A stretch of DNA of 64,000 nucleotides from CADCVW01 sp964251385 (lineage in GTDB: Bacteria > Pseudomonadota > Alphaproteobacteria > Sphingomonadales > Sphingomonadaceae): contig CAXUJK010000003.1 of the NCBI GenBank assembly GCA_964251385.1, forward strand, positions 186,001-250,000, in the 5' to 3' direction. Under the pieces are notes generated by a model. The model saw only the letters and a list, made by a program, of their open reading frames with translations, searched no databases and was not told the origin of the DNA. Position numbers and translations under genes: made by a program. This document shows, piece by piece, positions 31,408 through 40,701 of the stretch; the stretch's first letter is position 1; every line of letters starts with the position of its first letter.

Positions 31408-31999
31408 CAGCTTCTCCCCGATTTGTAATTTACCCAGGAGAACGCAACGGTCAACGTGCTCCAAAAACCCGAGCTCGCCTCGACATCGTGTCATGCCGCA
31501 TGGTCTTTAATAACGCGGTCTGAGGACATCATCGCAGGCCGCCAGAAGCAACCTCTTGCGCCGTATTAAGCATCCGCCCAATTTGTTGGAGGGGAAGCCG
31601 CACGGAGCGCCGCAGGTCGTCGCTCCTTGTTGCTGCCGTGGGCGATCGGCAGGTCGCACGATCATCGTGCAAAAACACTTCCTACACAGAACCTTTGTGG
31701 TTCGATTAAGCTATGAACATCGTCCTGATTCGTTCCTTCAGGACGCCAAACGTCGCGCGCGGTTTTGATGAGCCTCGGGCAAGAAGCTTCGTGCGCTGTG
31801 CAGCCTCAACTTCCGTAGCGCATCGCGAAACGCGCGATTGTGCGCCTGGGCGTGAACTTCGTGTCAACTTCGCCGGGCATGGAAATCGTTCTTGGCCTCA
31901 CCTTTGCCTCACCTTTGGAGCGCCCCCGCCGGTCAATCCGGGTTCAGTGCGCATTCAACGCGCTGCCTCCATCATCTTGCGGACACACGGAGAACACGC
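31408..31999. other. 592-bp intergenic region upstream of lolA and the lipoprotein gene
   Basis: No gene is supported here. Open frames lack start sites and have no recognisable similarity. Sequence near 31,660-31,735 is distinctly AT-rich (AAAAACACTTCC, CTTTGTGGTTCGATTAAGC) and may hold a promoter. Around 31,890-31,920 CCTCACCTTTG occurs twice in close succession. ACGGAG at 31,987-31,992 is the lolA ribosome-binding site. A small RNA cannot be excluded. Confidence 0.4.
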
Positions 32000-32611
32000 A
32001 TGCACCGCATAAACCTCGCCTCGATCAGCCTGGCCGCGCTCGCCGCGCCCGCGTTCGCCGCGCCCAGCGCGGAGCTGACGCAGGTGTCGAACCACCTCAA
32101 GGCGGTGACGACCATGACCGCCAATTTCACGCAGACCGACCGCGCGGGCAAGGTCCTGACCGGCACGATCGTGCTCAAGCGGCCCGGAAAGGTGCGGTTT
32201 CAGTACCAAAAGGGCGTCAACATGCTCATCGTGGGAGACGGCAAGGCGCTGAACCTCATCGATTACGACGTGAAGCAGGAATCGCGCTGGCCGATCGGCA
32301 ACTCGCCGCTGGGCGTGCTGCTCAACCCGTCGATGGATCTGCAGAAATTCGCCCGCGTCCTCCCCGCCGCCGACGCGCGCGTCCTGCTGGTGGAGGCCAA
32401 GGACCCCAAGCGCCCCGAGTTCGGCACCATTACCATGGCGTTCGCGCGGGTGCCGGGCGCGCCCGCCGGGCTGACGCTGCAAGGCTGGTCGACGCTCGAT
32501 GCGCAGAACAACCGGTCGACGATCAAGCTGACCGGCCAGCGCTTCAACGTCGCGGTCGCGGACAGCAATTTCCGCTGGAACAGCCCGCGAAAGGCGGGAC
32601 CCAGAGGCTGA
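32000..32611 (+). CDS. lolA: outer-membrane lipoprotein carrier protein LolA
   Basis: The 203-residue periplasmic chaperone carries lipoproteins from LolCDE to the outer membrane. It has a signal peptide (MHRINLASISLAALAAPAFA, cleavage near residue 20). LolA features follow: LKAVTTMTANFTQTDRAGKV, GTIVLKRPGKVRFQY, and QGWSTLDAQNNRSTIKLTG. ATG 32,000 follows GGAG. In alphaproteobacteria lolA normally follows ftsK; here seven kilobases of accessory genes lie between. xthA follows in its usual place. Confidence 0.95.
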   Translation: MHRINLASISLAALAAPAFAAPSAELTQVSNHLKAVTTMTANFTQTDRAGKVLTGTIVLKRPGKVRFQYQKGVNMLIVGDGKALNLIDYDVKQESRWPIGNSPLGVLLNPSMDLQKFARVLPAADARVLLVEAKDPKRPEFGTITMAFARVPGAPAGLTLQGWSTLDAQNNRSTIKLTGQRFNVAVADSNFRWNSPRKAGPRG

Positions 32612-32763
32612 CGCGTGGTTAACGTTCAGCCCGCCGCAAGCTCCGTTGCGTTAAACCACGCACAAGGTCGCCGGACCGGCTTCGGGGTTTCCCCCTGTTA
32701 CCCGGGAACGGTTCGGCGGCCAGCCTTGCGCGAGTTCTCGCCAAGGTAGGCCCTCGCTCCAAG

Positions 32764-32784
32764 CCCCCGGAGCGGGGGTCTTTT
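32764..32784 (+). terminator. rho-independent terminator after lolA
   Basis: CCCCCG at 32,764-32,769, loop GAG, then CGGGGG at 32,773-32,778 followed by TCTTTT. This strong GC stem with a short T-run is 150 bp after the lolA stop and 43 bp before the xthA start. Confidence 0.75.
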
Positions 32785-32826
32785 GATGAGTTGGCCAAGC
32801 AGCTCGGCGGCTCCTACATCCACCGC

Positions 32827-33621
32827 ATGCCGCCCACGCTCAGCATCGCATCCTGGAACGTCAATTCCGTCCGCGCCCGCCTCGGCATCGTCGAACAGTT
32901 CCTCCGATCCGAACAACCCGACATCCTGTGCCTGCAGGAGACTAAGGTCGTAGACGGCACCTTTCCACGTGAAACCTTTGACGTGCTCGGCTACACGCAT
33001 TGCGTCCTCAACGGCCAGCGCATGCATCACGGTGTCGCCATCCTCAGCCGCATCCCGCTGTTCGCCCACTCGCGCCACGACTGGCAGGACAACGGCGAGG
33101 CGCGCCACATCGGCGTCCGCCTCGCCAACGGCGTCCGCCTGGAGAATGTCTACGTCCCCGCCGGCGGTGACATCCCCGACCGGGCGCTTAACCCCAAGTT
33201 CGACCAGAAGCTGGAGTTCCTCCGCCGCATGACCGACTGGTCGCGGGATTTGCGCGAACCCACGATCATCGTCGGCGACTTCAACGTCGCCCCGCTCGAA
33301 TGCGACGTCTGGAGCCACAAGCAACTGCTGAACGTCGTAAGCCACACGCCCATTGAAATCGAAGCGCTGGCGGCGCTCCAGGCCAGCCACGACTGGGTCG
33401 ATCTCGGCCGTCGCTTCATCCCCGCCCCGGCCCGCAACTACACGTGGTGGAGTTATCGGAATATCGACCACACCAGCTCCGACCGCGGCCGCCGCCTCGA
33501 CCACATGTGGGCGAGCCCGGGTGTCGCGGCCACCGCGATTTCGCACCGCGTTCATGAGGATTGCCGAAGCTGGGAGCGCCCGTCCGACCACGTGCCTCTC
33601 GTCACGAGTTTTTCGATGTGA
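32827..33621 (+). CDS. xthA: exodeoxyribonuclease III
   Basis: The 264-residue AP endonuclease and 3'-5' exonuclease functions in base-excision repair. Motifs are ASWNVNSVRAR (8-18), LQETK (catalytic Glu), VGDFNVAP, the active-site RRLDHMWAS, and C-terminal ERPSDHVPL with the catalytic Asp-His. The length is typical. ATG 32,827 begins the conserved strand; a TTG at 32,791 would add 12 residues without support. The stop overlaps the ribA start (ATGTGA). A weak parS-like sequence lies inside at 32,961-32,976. Confidence 0.96.
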   Translation: MPPTLSIASWNVNSVRARLGIVEQFLRSEQPDILCLQETKVVDGTFPRETFDVLGYTHCVLNGQRMHHGVAILSRIPLFAHSRHDWQDNGEARHIGVRLANGVRLENVYVPAGGDIPDRALNPKFDQKLEFLRRMTDWSRDLREPTIIVGDFNVAPLECDVWSHKQLLNVVSHTPIEIEALAALQASHDWVDLGRRFIPAPARNYTWWSYRNIDHTSSDRGRRLDHMWASPGVAATAISHRVHEDCRSWERPSDHVPLVTSFSM

Positions 33622-34637
33622 CGGACCGCCGCACCGTCGCGCGCGCGATCGACTCCCTGCGCCGCGGCTGGGCAGTGACCGTCGAGGGTGCGGCCGGATC
33701 GATCTCCGTGCTCGCCGTGGAGACCGCGGGCACGGACGCACCGGCCGATGCGGACGTCCTGATCTCCGGTCGACGCGCGGCAACGCTCAAGCTGTCCAAC
33801 CAGCGCGACGGAACGCCCACCGCCGCCGTGCGGGTCGCTTATGTCCCCTGGCTGCAGCCCCGACTGCTCGCCGACCCGGCACGCGATCTCGCGGCCCCGC
33901 TGCAGGGTCCGTTCCGAACCGTCGCGCTGAACGCCCGCGACGCGGCGGACGCGGCGATCCGGCTGGCCCGCCTCGCCGGGCTCCTCCCCGCGTTCCACAT
34001 CCTCGAGGGTACGACCGACCAGGTCGCGGCTGCGGATATCGTCGCGTTCGACGCCGCGCCGCATGTCACTATGGTGACGCGTGCCGCGCTGCCCATCGCG
34101 GGAGCGGCGCGTTCCGAGATCGTCGCGTTCCGCAGCGACGGCAACGACCCCGTCGCGCTCGTTATCGGCACTCCCTACGGATCGCCGCCGCTCGTGCGGC
34201 TGCACAGCGAATGCCTGACTGGCGACGCGCTCGGCTCGCTAAAATGCGATTGCGGGCCGCAACTCGACACGGCGCTCGCCCGCATTGCGGCCGATGGCTG
34301 GGGCATGCTCCTCTACCTACGTCAGGAGGGACGCGGCATCGGCCTCGTCAACAAGTTGCGCGCCTACGCGCTGCAGGACCAGGGATTCGACACCGTCGAC
34401 GCCAACCTGCGCCTGGGCTTCGAGGACGACTCCCGCGACTTCGCGATCGCCGCCGCTATGCTCAAACTTCTTGGCGCGGACAGCGTGCGCCTGCTCACCA
34501 ACAACCCGCGCAAGGCGGACGCGCTCGCAGCCTCCGGGATCGCGGTCGCCGAACGGCTGCCGCTGCGCATCGGCGAAGGCGAGCACAACCGCCTGTACCT
34601 CGCCACGAAACGCGACCGCAGCGGGCACCTGCTCTAA
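33618..34637 (+). CDS. ribA: GTP cyclohydrolase II
   Basis: The 339-residue protein has a C-terminal GTP cyclohydrolase II domain (~155-330) with zinc ligands in HSECLTGDALGSLKCDCGPQ, catalytic LRQEGRGIGLVNKLRAYALQ, and LLTNNPRK. It converts GTP to the first riboflavin intermediate. The N-terminal ~150 residues form the extension typical of alphaproteobacterial RibA, distantly like the DHBP-synthase half but without its catalytic motifs. GTG 33,618 overlaps the xthA stop. It is convergent with yggS. Confidence 0.95.
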   Translation: MTDRRTVARAIDSLRRGWAVTVEGAAGSISVLAVETAGTDAPADADVLISGRRAATLKLSNQRDGTPTAAVRVAYVPWLQPRLLADPARDLAAPLQGPFRTVALNARDAADAAIRLARLAGLLPAFHILEGTTDQVAAADIVAFDAAPHVTMVTRAALPIAGAARSEIVAFRSDGNDPVALVIGTPYGSPPLVRLHSECLTGDALGSLKCDCGPQLDTALARIAADGWGMLLYLRQEGRGIGLVNKLRAYALQDQGFDTVDANLRLGFEDDSRDFAIAAAMLKLLGADSVRLLTNNPRKADALAASGIAVAERLPLRIGEGEHNRLYLATKRDRSGHLL

Positions 34638-35218
34638 AAAGCCGGACGTTCGCCGAACAAGGCAGTTCCCACCCGCACGTGCGTTGCCCCGATCGCGACG
34701 GCGGTCTCGTAATCGCCCGACATACCCATGCTCAAGCCCGCCACCCCTTCCTCGCGCGCCAGCTTGGCGAGCAGTGCGAAGTACGGAGCGCTTTCCAGCC
34801 CCGCGGGTGGCACGCACATCAGCCCGACGACATCCAGCCCCGCGCCGCGCGCCTCGTGCATCATCGCCGGCAGGTCGAGGATCGCGCAGCCCGCCTTTTG
34901 CGCTTCCGCGCCGATGTCGACCTGGACGAAGCACGCCGGCCGATGGCCGGTCGCGTCCTGCGCGCGTGCCAACGCGGTTACCAGCGAGGACCGGTCGACC
35001 GAATGGATGACATCGAACAGGCGCACCGCGTCCGCCGCCTTGTTGGACTGCAGCTGTCCCACGAGGTGGAGCGTCACGTCGGGCCAGCGTTCGCGCAGGG
35101 CCGGCCATTTGGCCGCCGTTTCCTGAACGCGGTTCTCGCCGAAGTCGCGGATGCGGGCATCGAGCAGCGGGACGATAGCGTCGGTGGGGTGCGTCTTGGA
35201 AACCGCAATCAGCGTCAC
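34634..35218 (-). CDS. YggS/PLPBP pyridoxal-phosphate homeostasis protein, start codon unresolved
   Basis: The YggS-family PLP-binding barrel has PLP lysine in LIAVSKTHP and family motifs FGENRVQE, HLVGQLQSNK, GLMCVPP, LSMGMSGDYETAVAIGATHVRVGTALFG. The GTG at 35,218 is the first canonical start codon, giving 194 residues. However, the frame stays open upstream, and codons 35,219-35,293 encode the expected N-terminal helix (LADPVAHVREAIARAAKSVG). No ATG, GTG or TTG lies in that extension, up to the stop of the adjacent outer-membrane gene. The true start may be non-canonical, or the start may have mutated. Confidence 0.85.
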   Translation of the reverse strand: MTLIAVSKTHPTDAIVPLLDARIRDFGENRVQETAAKWPALRERWPDVTLHLVGQLQSNKAADAVRLFDVIHSVDRSSLVTALARAQDATGHRPACFVQVDIGAEAQKAGCAILDLPAMMHEARGAGLDVVGLMCVPPAGLESAPYFALLAKLAREEGVAGLSMGMSGDYETAVAIGATHVRVGTALFGERPAF

Positions 35219-35289
35219 GTCGCCCGCATCGCGTCCGACCGATTTCGCGGCGCGCGCGATCGCTTCTCGGACGTGCGCGACCGGGTCCG

Positions 35290-36024
35290 CTAGAACTTGA
35301 ACGCCGTCCCGACGTAGATCGCCTGGCTGTCGCGCCGCGAATCGGCGAGCGGGGCCAGGCGGTCGCTTTCGATCTTGTAGCGCACGCCGCCGGTCAGTTC
35401 GAGATTGCCGCCGAGCTTGTACGATCCGCCGACATCGACCGAATAGTTGATGTCGTTGGCGAGCAGGCTGGGCGTCCGCGCGTCGCTGCGGTTAGCCCCC
35501 AACTGCACCCGGCCCGTGAAGTCCTTCAGGTTGTACGAAATCCCGACTTCGGCGGCCTCGCGGCCGCCCGGCGCGACGCCCGTGTCGATCTTGCCGACAT
35601 CGCCCGACAAAGCAAACTGCTTCCAGCCCACCGCCACGCCAAGATTGTACGCGGTCGGGGTCAGAGCGGTCGCTTCCGTCTGAATCTGCGACGCGGCCAC
35701 CAAGCTGGCGGCCCGCACTCCCGCGCCTCGCGTCGATCGCGCGCGCACCGCGATGCGCACCGAACGCCTGTCGTTGCGCGCGCCCGATGGGGTGAAGCTG
35801 AAATCCCCGCGTGACGCACCGCGGCGCGCGAAGGCGGCCGCCAGCCGCGGATCGGCAACCGCCGGCGTAAACGATCCAAGGCCGCTCAGCGCGATCAGCG
35901 AGGGTCGGGCCGCACGCTGCTTCTTTCGTACCTGTCCAGGCGCGGCGAAAGCAGGCGACAAGAGCAGGCCCAGCGCCGCAAGCGCCGCCACTCCTCCCGC
36001 CATGATCCTGCCCGACCGCGACAT
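35290..36024 (-). CDS. exported beta-barrel-like outer-membrane protein
   Basis: The 244-residue protein has a signal peptide (MSRSGRIMAGGVAALAALGL, cleavage near AFAAP, residue ~28). The mature part has alternating polar/apolar strands (YNLGVAVGWKQFALSGDVG, AEVGISYNLKDFTGRVQLG, NYSVDVGGSYKLGGNLELTG, AIYVGTAFKF). It ends in Phe, as expected for the BAM-recognition beta-signal. It is probably a small porin-like barrel with an unknown cargo. ATG 36,024 lies 13 bases after AAGGAG. A TTG at 36,051 would extend the signal sequence. Confidence 0.75.
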   Translation of the reverse strand: MSRSGRIMAGGVAALAALGLLLSPAFAAPGQVRKKQRAARPSLIALSGLGSFTPAVADPRLAAAFARRGASRGDFSFTPSGARNDRRSVRIAVRARSTRGAGVRAASLVAASQIQTEATALTPTAYNLGVAVGWKQFALSGDVGKIDTGVAPGGREAAEVGISYNLKDFTGRVQLGANRSDARTPSLLANDINYSVDVGGSYKLGGNLELTGGVRYKIESDRLAPLADSRRDSQAIYVGTAFKF

Positions 36025-36235
36025 GTTCGCCCATAGACTCCTTGTGTCCAATCAACGACCTAGCACGGCTCGTGCTGCGATCGCCACTGCTCCGGACTCG
36101 AATATCCGAGCCTTGTTGCAAGGGGATCACATAACGCCGCCTGAACCATGCGGCGCGTGGGAAGCGACCGCCCTTGCGGGGTTGCGGCACGCACCTATAA
36201 CGAGCGCATCCGCGTTCGCCGTAGAAAGTTGTTCG

Positions 36236-36667
36236 ATGTTCAAGCTCCGCCTGCTCGCCGCCATCGCTGTGCTGGCCTCGACCGCCGCGTGCGTCAGCGA
36301 CGACGAACTCCCCACTGCCGACCTGGCCGCTTCCAAGGTCACGACGATCGGCGTCAACGCCTATCTGTGGCGCGCCGCGCTCGACACGCTGTCCTTCGCG
36401 CCGATGGCGCAGGTGGACAGCAACGGCGGCGTGCTCGTCACCGACTGGTACAGCAACCCGCGCGCGCCCGGCGAGCGCGTCAAGTTCACCGCGTCGATCC
36501 TCGACCAGGATCTGCGGGCGGACGCGCTGCGCATCGCGGCCTCGCGCCAGCTCAACCAGAACGGGCAATGGGTGGAGGCCCCCGTGGCCGCGGCCACCGT
36601 GCAGAAGCTGGAGGAGATTATCCTCACCCGCGCCCGCGACCTGCGCCGAACCGCCGTCGGCGGTTAG
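36236..36667 (+). CDS. DUF3576 lipoprotein
   Basis: The 143-residue protein has a lipoprotein signal (MFKLRLLAAIAVLASTAAC, lipid Cys19). The mature DUF3576 domain includes IGVNAYLWRAALDTLSFAPM, VLVTDWYSNPRAPGERVKF, and VAAATVQKLEEIILTRARDLR. The function is unknown. Placement directly before leuS, lptE and holA is conserved in alphaproteobacteria and suggests an outer-membrane role. The gap to leuS is 7 bp. Confidence 0.9.
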   Translation: MFKLRLLAAIAVLASTAACVSDDELPTADLAASKVTTIGVNAYLWRAALDTLSFAPMAQVDSNGGVLVTDWYSNPRAPGERVKFTASILDQDLRADALRIAASRQLNQNGQWVEAPVAAATVQKLEEIILTRARDLRRTAVGG

Positions 36668-36674
36668 CCGCCCC

Positions 36675-39185
36675 ATGGCGTCACGCTTCAACCCGGCGAC
36701 CGCGGACGCGCGCTGGCAACGCACCTGGGAAGAGCGCCAAACGTTTCGCGCGTCGGGCACGGATGTCCGCCCCCGCTCCTACATCCTAGAAATGTTCCCC
36801 TATCCGTCGGGGCACATCCACATGGGGCATGTGCGCAACTACACGATGGGCGACGTGCTCGCGCGCTACCGCCGCATGCGCGGGCACGACGTGCTGCACC
36901 CAATGGGATGGGATTCGTTCGGCATGCCGGCGGAGAACGCGGCCATGGAGAAGGGCGTGCACCCCGGAGACTGGACGCGCGCGAACATCGCGACAATGCG
37001 CGGGCAGCTCAAGCGCCTCGGCTTCGCGCTCGACTGGAGCCGGGAACTTTCCACGTGCGAGCCCGAATATTACGGGCACGAACAGGCGCTGTTTCTTGAT
37101 CTGTACGAAGCGGGGCTCGTGTATCGTCGCGAAAGCGAGGTCAATTGGGATCCGGTCGACATGACCGTGCTCGCCAACGAACAGGTCGTGGACGGCCGCG
37201 GGTGGCGTTCCGGGGCACCCGTCGAGCGCCGCAAGTTGAGCCAGTGGTTCCTGCGCATCAGCGATTTTGCGGACGAACTTCTGGAAGGGCTGGGCACGCT
37301 CGACCGATGGCCCGACAAGGTCCGGCTGATGCAGGAGAACTGGATCGGCAAGAGCCAGGGACTGCGCTTCCGTTTCGCCGGCGTCGCATCTTTTACCGAA
37401 AATGTCGAAGTCTACTCGACTCGTCCGGATACGATCTTCGGCGCGAGCTTTCTCGCGGTCTCGCCCGACCACCCGATCGCGACCGATGCGGCTTCGCGGC
37501 AGCCGCAAGCCGCCGCGTTCATCGAGCGTTGCAAGACCAGCGGTACCACGGCCGCGGAGCTCGAGACTGCGGAGAAACTCGGCTTCGACACGGGCTACGA
37601 AGTGCTTCATCCCCTCAACGGCAACCGAACGCTTCCTGTCTACATCGCGAACTTCGTGCTGATGGAGTACGGCACGGGTGCGGTGATGGGTGTACCCGCG
37701 CACGACCAGCGCGATTTTGAATTTGCAACCAAGTACGACTTGCCGATCGAACGGGTAGTCGCCGCCGATGCGTCGCAGGCCGGAGCCCCCTTGGCCGGTC
37801 AAGCCGAAACGGGTGGCGGCGTCCTCGTCAATTCAGGCTTCCTCGACGGCATGGATGTCGAGACCGCGAAAGCCGCAGTCATCGCGCGCGCCGAAGCGGA
37901 AGGTTGGGGCACGGGGACGACCGTGTGGCGATTGCGCGATTGGGGCGTGTCGCGGCAGCGTTACTGGGGCACACCGATCCCGATCATCCATTGTTCCGAA
38001 TGCGGACCCGTGCCCGTGCCGCGCGACCAACTGCCGGTCGTTTTGCCCCCCGACGTCACGTTCGACGTTCCCGGCAACCCGCTCGATCGCGTGCCCGCGT
38101 GGTCGGACGTTCCTTGCCCGCTATGCGCGTCGCCCGCCCGTCGAGAGACGGACACGCTGGACACCTTTGTCAATTCAAGCTGGTATTTCCTGCGCTTCGC
38201 CTCGCAACCCACGGACGCTCCGTTCGATCGGGCGGAGGCAGAGCGCTGGATGCCCGTCGCGCAATATATCGGTGGCGTCGAACATGCGATCCTGCATCTG
38301 CTCTACGCGCGCTTCTGGATGCGCGCGCTGCAGCGCATCGGACGCATCGGCGTCGCCGAGCCGTTCACCGGGCTGTTCACGCAGGGCATGGTCACGCACG
38401 AGACGTACCGGGCGGGCGACGGCAGCTGGCTGAGCCCGGACGAAGTGCGGCAGGACGGCGAGGACTGGACGACCTTGCAAGGCGGTGCTCCCGTGACCGC
38501 CGGCCGCATCGAAAAGATGTCCAAGTCCAAGCGCAACACGATCGATCCCGCGCCCATCGTCGACCAGTACGGCGCGGACGCGACGCGATGGTTCATGCTG
38601 TCCGACAGCCCGCCCGAACGCGATCTCCCGTGGAGCGCGGCCGGGATCGAAGGCGCATGGCGCTTCGTGCAACGCCTGTGGCGGCTGATTCAGGTCGAAG
38701 GCGGCGACGGGCCGGATCCAGCGTTGGACCGCAAGCTGCACGCGACGATTGCGGCGGTCGGCACGAACATCGAAGCGCTCGCCTTCAACAAGGCCGTCGC
38801 GAACATCCACGAACTCGCCAACGCCATCGACAAAGCGGAGCCCTCGGCGTCGCGTACGGCGGCCGCTGCGACTCTGGTCCGCCTCGTTGCGCCGATGGCG
38901 CCGCATCTGGCCGAAGAGGCCTGGTCGATGCTCGGCGGCGAAGGCCTGGTCGCGGACTCCGCGTGGCCCGAAGTGGATCCGACCATGCTCGTCGAGGATC
39001 AGGTGACGTTCGCGATCCAGGTGAACGGCAAGCTCCGCGACACGCTAACCGCCGCCAAGGGCATCGCGCGCGAGGACATGGAGGCACGCGCTCTCGCCAG
39101 CGACAAGATCGCCCGGCTGCTGGCCGGGGCAACACCCCGAAAAATCGTCGTTGTGCCCGACCGCCTGGTCAACATTGTCCTGTGA
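36675..39185 (+). CDS. leuS: leucyl-tRNA synthetase
   Basis: The 836-residue class I synthetase has the HIGH-type motif HMGH (49-52) in FPYPSGHIHMGHVRNY. An editing (CP1) domain occupies ~230-410 (GTGAVMGVPAHDQRDFEFA). KMSKS is at 614-618, and a C-terminal anticodon-binding and tRNA-contact region ends VVPDRLVNIVL. The length matches the family. The stop overlaps the lptE start (GTGA). It lies in the DUF3576-leuS-lptE-holA operon. Confidence 0.98.
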   Translation: MASRFNPATADARWQRTWEERQTFRASGTDVRPRSYILEMFPYPSGHIHMGHVRNYTMGDVLARYRRMRGHDVLHPMGWDSFGMPAENAAMEKGVHPGDWTRANIATMRGQLKRLGFALDWSRELSTCEPEYYGHEQALFLDLYEAGLVYRRESEVNWDPVDMTVLANEQVVDGRGWRSGAPVERRKLSQWFLRISDFADELLEGLGTLDRWPDKVRLMQENWIGKSQGLRFRFAGVASFTENVEVYSTRPDTIFGASFLAVSPDHPIATDAASRQPQAAAFIERCKTSGTTAAELETAEKLGFDTGYEVLHPLNGNRTLPVYIANFVLMEYGTGAVMGVPAHDQRDFEFATKYDLPIERVVAADASQAGAPLAGQAETGGGVLVNSGFLDGMDVETAKAAVIARAEAEGWGTGTTVWRLRDWGVSRQRYWGTPIPIIHCSECGPVPVPRDQLPVVLPPDVTFDVPGNPLDRVPAWSDVPCPLCASPARRETDTLDTFVNSSWYFLRFASQPTDAPFDRAEAERWMPVAQYIGGVEHAILHLLYARFWMRALQRIGRIGVAEPFTGLFTQGMVTHETYRAGDGSWLSPDEVRQDGEDWTTLQGGAPVTAGRIEKMSKSKRNTIDPAPIVDQYGADATRWFMLSDSPPERDLPWSAAGIEGAWRFVQRLWRLIQVEGGDGPDPALDRKLHATIAAVGTNIEALAFNKAVANIHELANAIDKAEPSASRTAAAATLVRLVAPMAPHLAEEAWSMLGGEGLVADSAWPEVDPTMLVEDQVTFAIQVNGKLRDTLTAAKGIAREDMEARALASDKIARLLAGATPRKIVVVPDRLVNIVL

Positions 39186-39682
39186 CCCGCGGACTCGCCT
39201 TGGTCGCGCTCCTGCTGCTCACCGGTTGCGGACTGAAGCCGCTCTACGGCGGCGGCGGCAGCGGTGCGGTCGCAAGCGCCCTCTCCGGTGTCGGCGTCGC
39301 GCCGATCGACGGCCAAGCGGGCTGGCTCGTCCGCACTGCGATCGAGGATCGGCTTCCACGTGGAACAGCCTCCCCGCGCTACCGGCTCGAGATCACGTTG
39401 GATGACCGCATCGAAGGCTTTGGCATCCGCGGGGACAACGCGGTGACGCGCGAGCGCCGCACCTTGCGCGCGCGGTATCGGCTCGTCGAGGAGTCCGGAG
39501 GCACGGTCGTGCTCGACCAGACCGCCGGATCGGATGTCGGGATCGATGTCGTCGGCTCGCAGTACGCGACCGTCGCCGCCGAACAGACCGCACTGGAACG
39601 CCTGTCGGTGGAGCTCGCCGATCAGATCGTGACGCGCGTCGCCCTGTTCGCTTCCCGCACACAAGGCGCGGCGGCGCGTTGA
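39182..39682 (+). CDS. lptE: LPS assembly lipoprotein LptE
   Basis: The 166-residue lipoprotein has signal MTRGLALVALLLLTGCGLKP (lipid Cys16) followed by LKPLYGG, the typical LptE start. The mature domain ends with AEQTALERLSVELADQIVTRVALF. It plugs the LptD barrel in LPS export. GTG 39,182 overlaps the leuS stop; its own stop overlaps holA (TTGA). A parS-like palindrome lies inside at 39,352-39,367. Confidence 0.9.
   Translation: MTRGLALVALLLLTGCGLKPLYGGGGSGAVASALSGVGVAPIDGQAGWLVRTAIEDRLPRGTASPRYRLEITLDDRIEGFGIRGDNAVTRERRTLRARYRLVEESGGTVVLDQTAGSDVGIDVVGSQYATVAAEQTALERLSVELADQIVTRVALFASRTQGAAAR
39352..39367. promoter_or_regulatory. parS-like ParB-binding palindrome (within lptE)
   Basis: The 16-mer GCTTCCACGTGGAACA contains the perfect palindrome TTCCACGTGGAA. 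It matches 14 of 16 positions of TGTTCCACGTGGAACA, a known parS variant of TGTTTCACGTGAAACA. It lies 1.3 kb from parB. Confidence 0.6.
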
Positions 39683-40701
39683 AGGCGCGTCGCCCGGACA
39701 TGGAACGCGCGCTGACAGCTTCGGCGAGCGGACTGTTCCTGCTCCATGGACCCGACACCGCCGGATCGAACGCACTCGCCGCGAGGCTCAAGGTAGCGCT
39801 CGGTGCCGACGCGGAGCGCATCGTTTTGACGCCCTCGGCGCTGAAGACCGACGCCGCTCTGCTGGCCGACGAGGCCGCGGCATTCTCGCTGTTCGGCGGC
39901 AAGCGCTACGTCATCGTCGAAGGCGGCGGCGACGAACTGCTCGATCCTGTCGCGAACCTCCTGGCAGCTGGCACCCCCGGCAATCCTGTCCTCATCGTCA
40001 CGGGACCCTTGCGAAAAGGATCGAAGCTGTTGGCGCTCGTAGAGGCGTCTACCACGGCGATGGCGTTCGCCAGCTACCTTCCCGAAGGACGTGATGCCGA
40101 GCGGCTCGTCGTCGACTTGGGCCGTGCCGCGGGTCTGATCCTGTCGCCCGTGCTGGCGCGCCGCATATCGGACGCAAGCGCGGGCGATCGCGCGATGATA
40201 GCGCTCGAACTCGACAAGTTCGCGCTATATCTCGATGCAGATCCGGACGCGCCGGTCACGTTGGACGCGGGTACGATCGACGAACTGTCGGCCGGCGCGG
40301 AGGAAGGCGATCTGACGTCAGTCGTCGATGCCGTTCTCGACGGCGATGCGGCAGCGCTCGATCGCGAGTTCGCACGCATCGCGGGAAGCGGAACCGAGAC
40401 GGTCGCCCTCCTTCGCGCGATCTCTCGTCGTGTGCTCACCTTGGCCAAATATCGCGCGGACGTCGATGCCGGGAGCTCGGTCGACAACGTGATCGCGTCC
40501 TCGGGCAAAACGCTTTTCTTCAAGGAAAGAGCGGCGGTAACCCGTCAGGTCGGCAAGTGGCGCTCGGACCGGCTGGCGGTCGCGGCAACGCGGCTGCTCG
40601 CAGCGGAACGGAGCTTCAAGGCTCCGGGGGCCCAAGCCGCGGACGCGATCGCCGAAAGCCTGTTCGGGATGGCGCAGGCAACGACGCGGCACCCAGGTTA
40701 G
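39679..40701 (+). CDS. holA: DNA polymerase III subunit delta
   Basis: The 340-residue clamp-loader subunit shows the HolA pattern: LFLLHGPDTAGSNALAARLK (N-terminal fold without a functional P-loop), LFGGKRYVIVEGGGDE, a middle-domain LVVDLGRAAGLILSPVLARRI and C-terminal RAISRRVLTLAKYRADV. It opens the beta clamp in complex with HolB and DnaX. TTG 39,679 overlaps the lptE stop (TTGA); no ATG fits until residue 8. It converges with parB, overlapping it by 4 bases. Confidence 0.92.
   Translation: MKARRPDMERALTASASGLFLLHGPDTAGSNALAARLKVALGADAERIVLTPSALKTDAALLADEAAAFSLFGGKRYVIVEGGGDELLDPVANLLAAGTPGNPVLIVTGPLRKGSKLLALVEASTTAMAFASYLPEGRDAERLVVDLGRAAGLILSPVLARRISDASAGDRAMIALELDKFALYLDADPDAPVTLDAGTIDELSAGAEEGDLTSVVDAVLDGDAAALDREFARIAGSGTETVALLRAISRRVLTLAKYRADVDAGSSVDNVIASSGKTLFFKERAAVTRQVGKWRSDRLAVAATRLLAAERSFKAPGAQAADAIAESLFGMAQATTRHPG

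Noticed and set aside
31713..32622. Plus-strand open frames upstream of and overlapping lolA
   Set aside because: No ribosome-binding sites or similarity; lolA with its signal peptide explains the coding signal.
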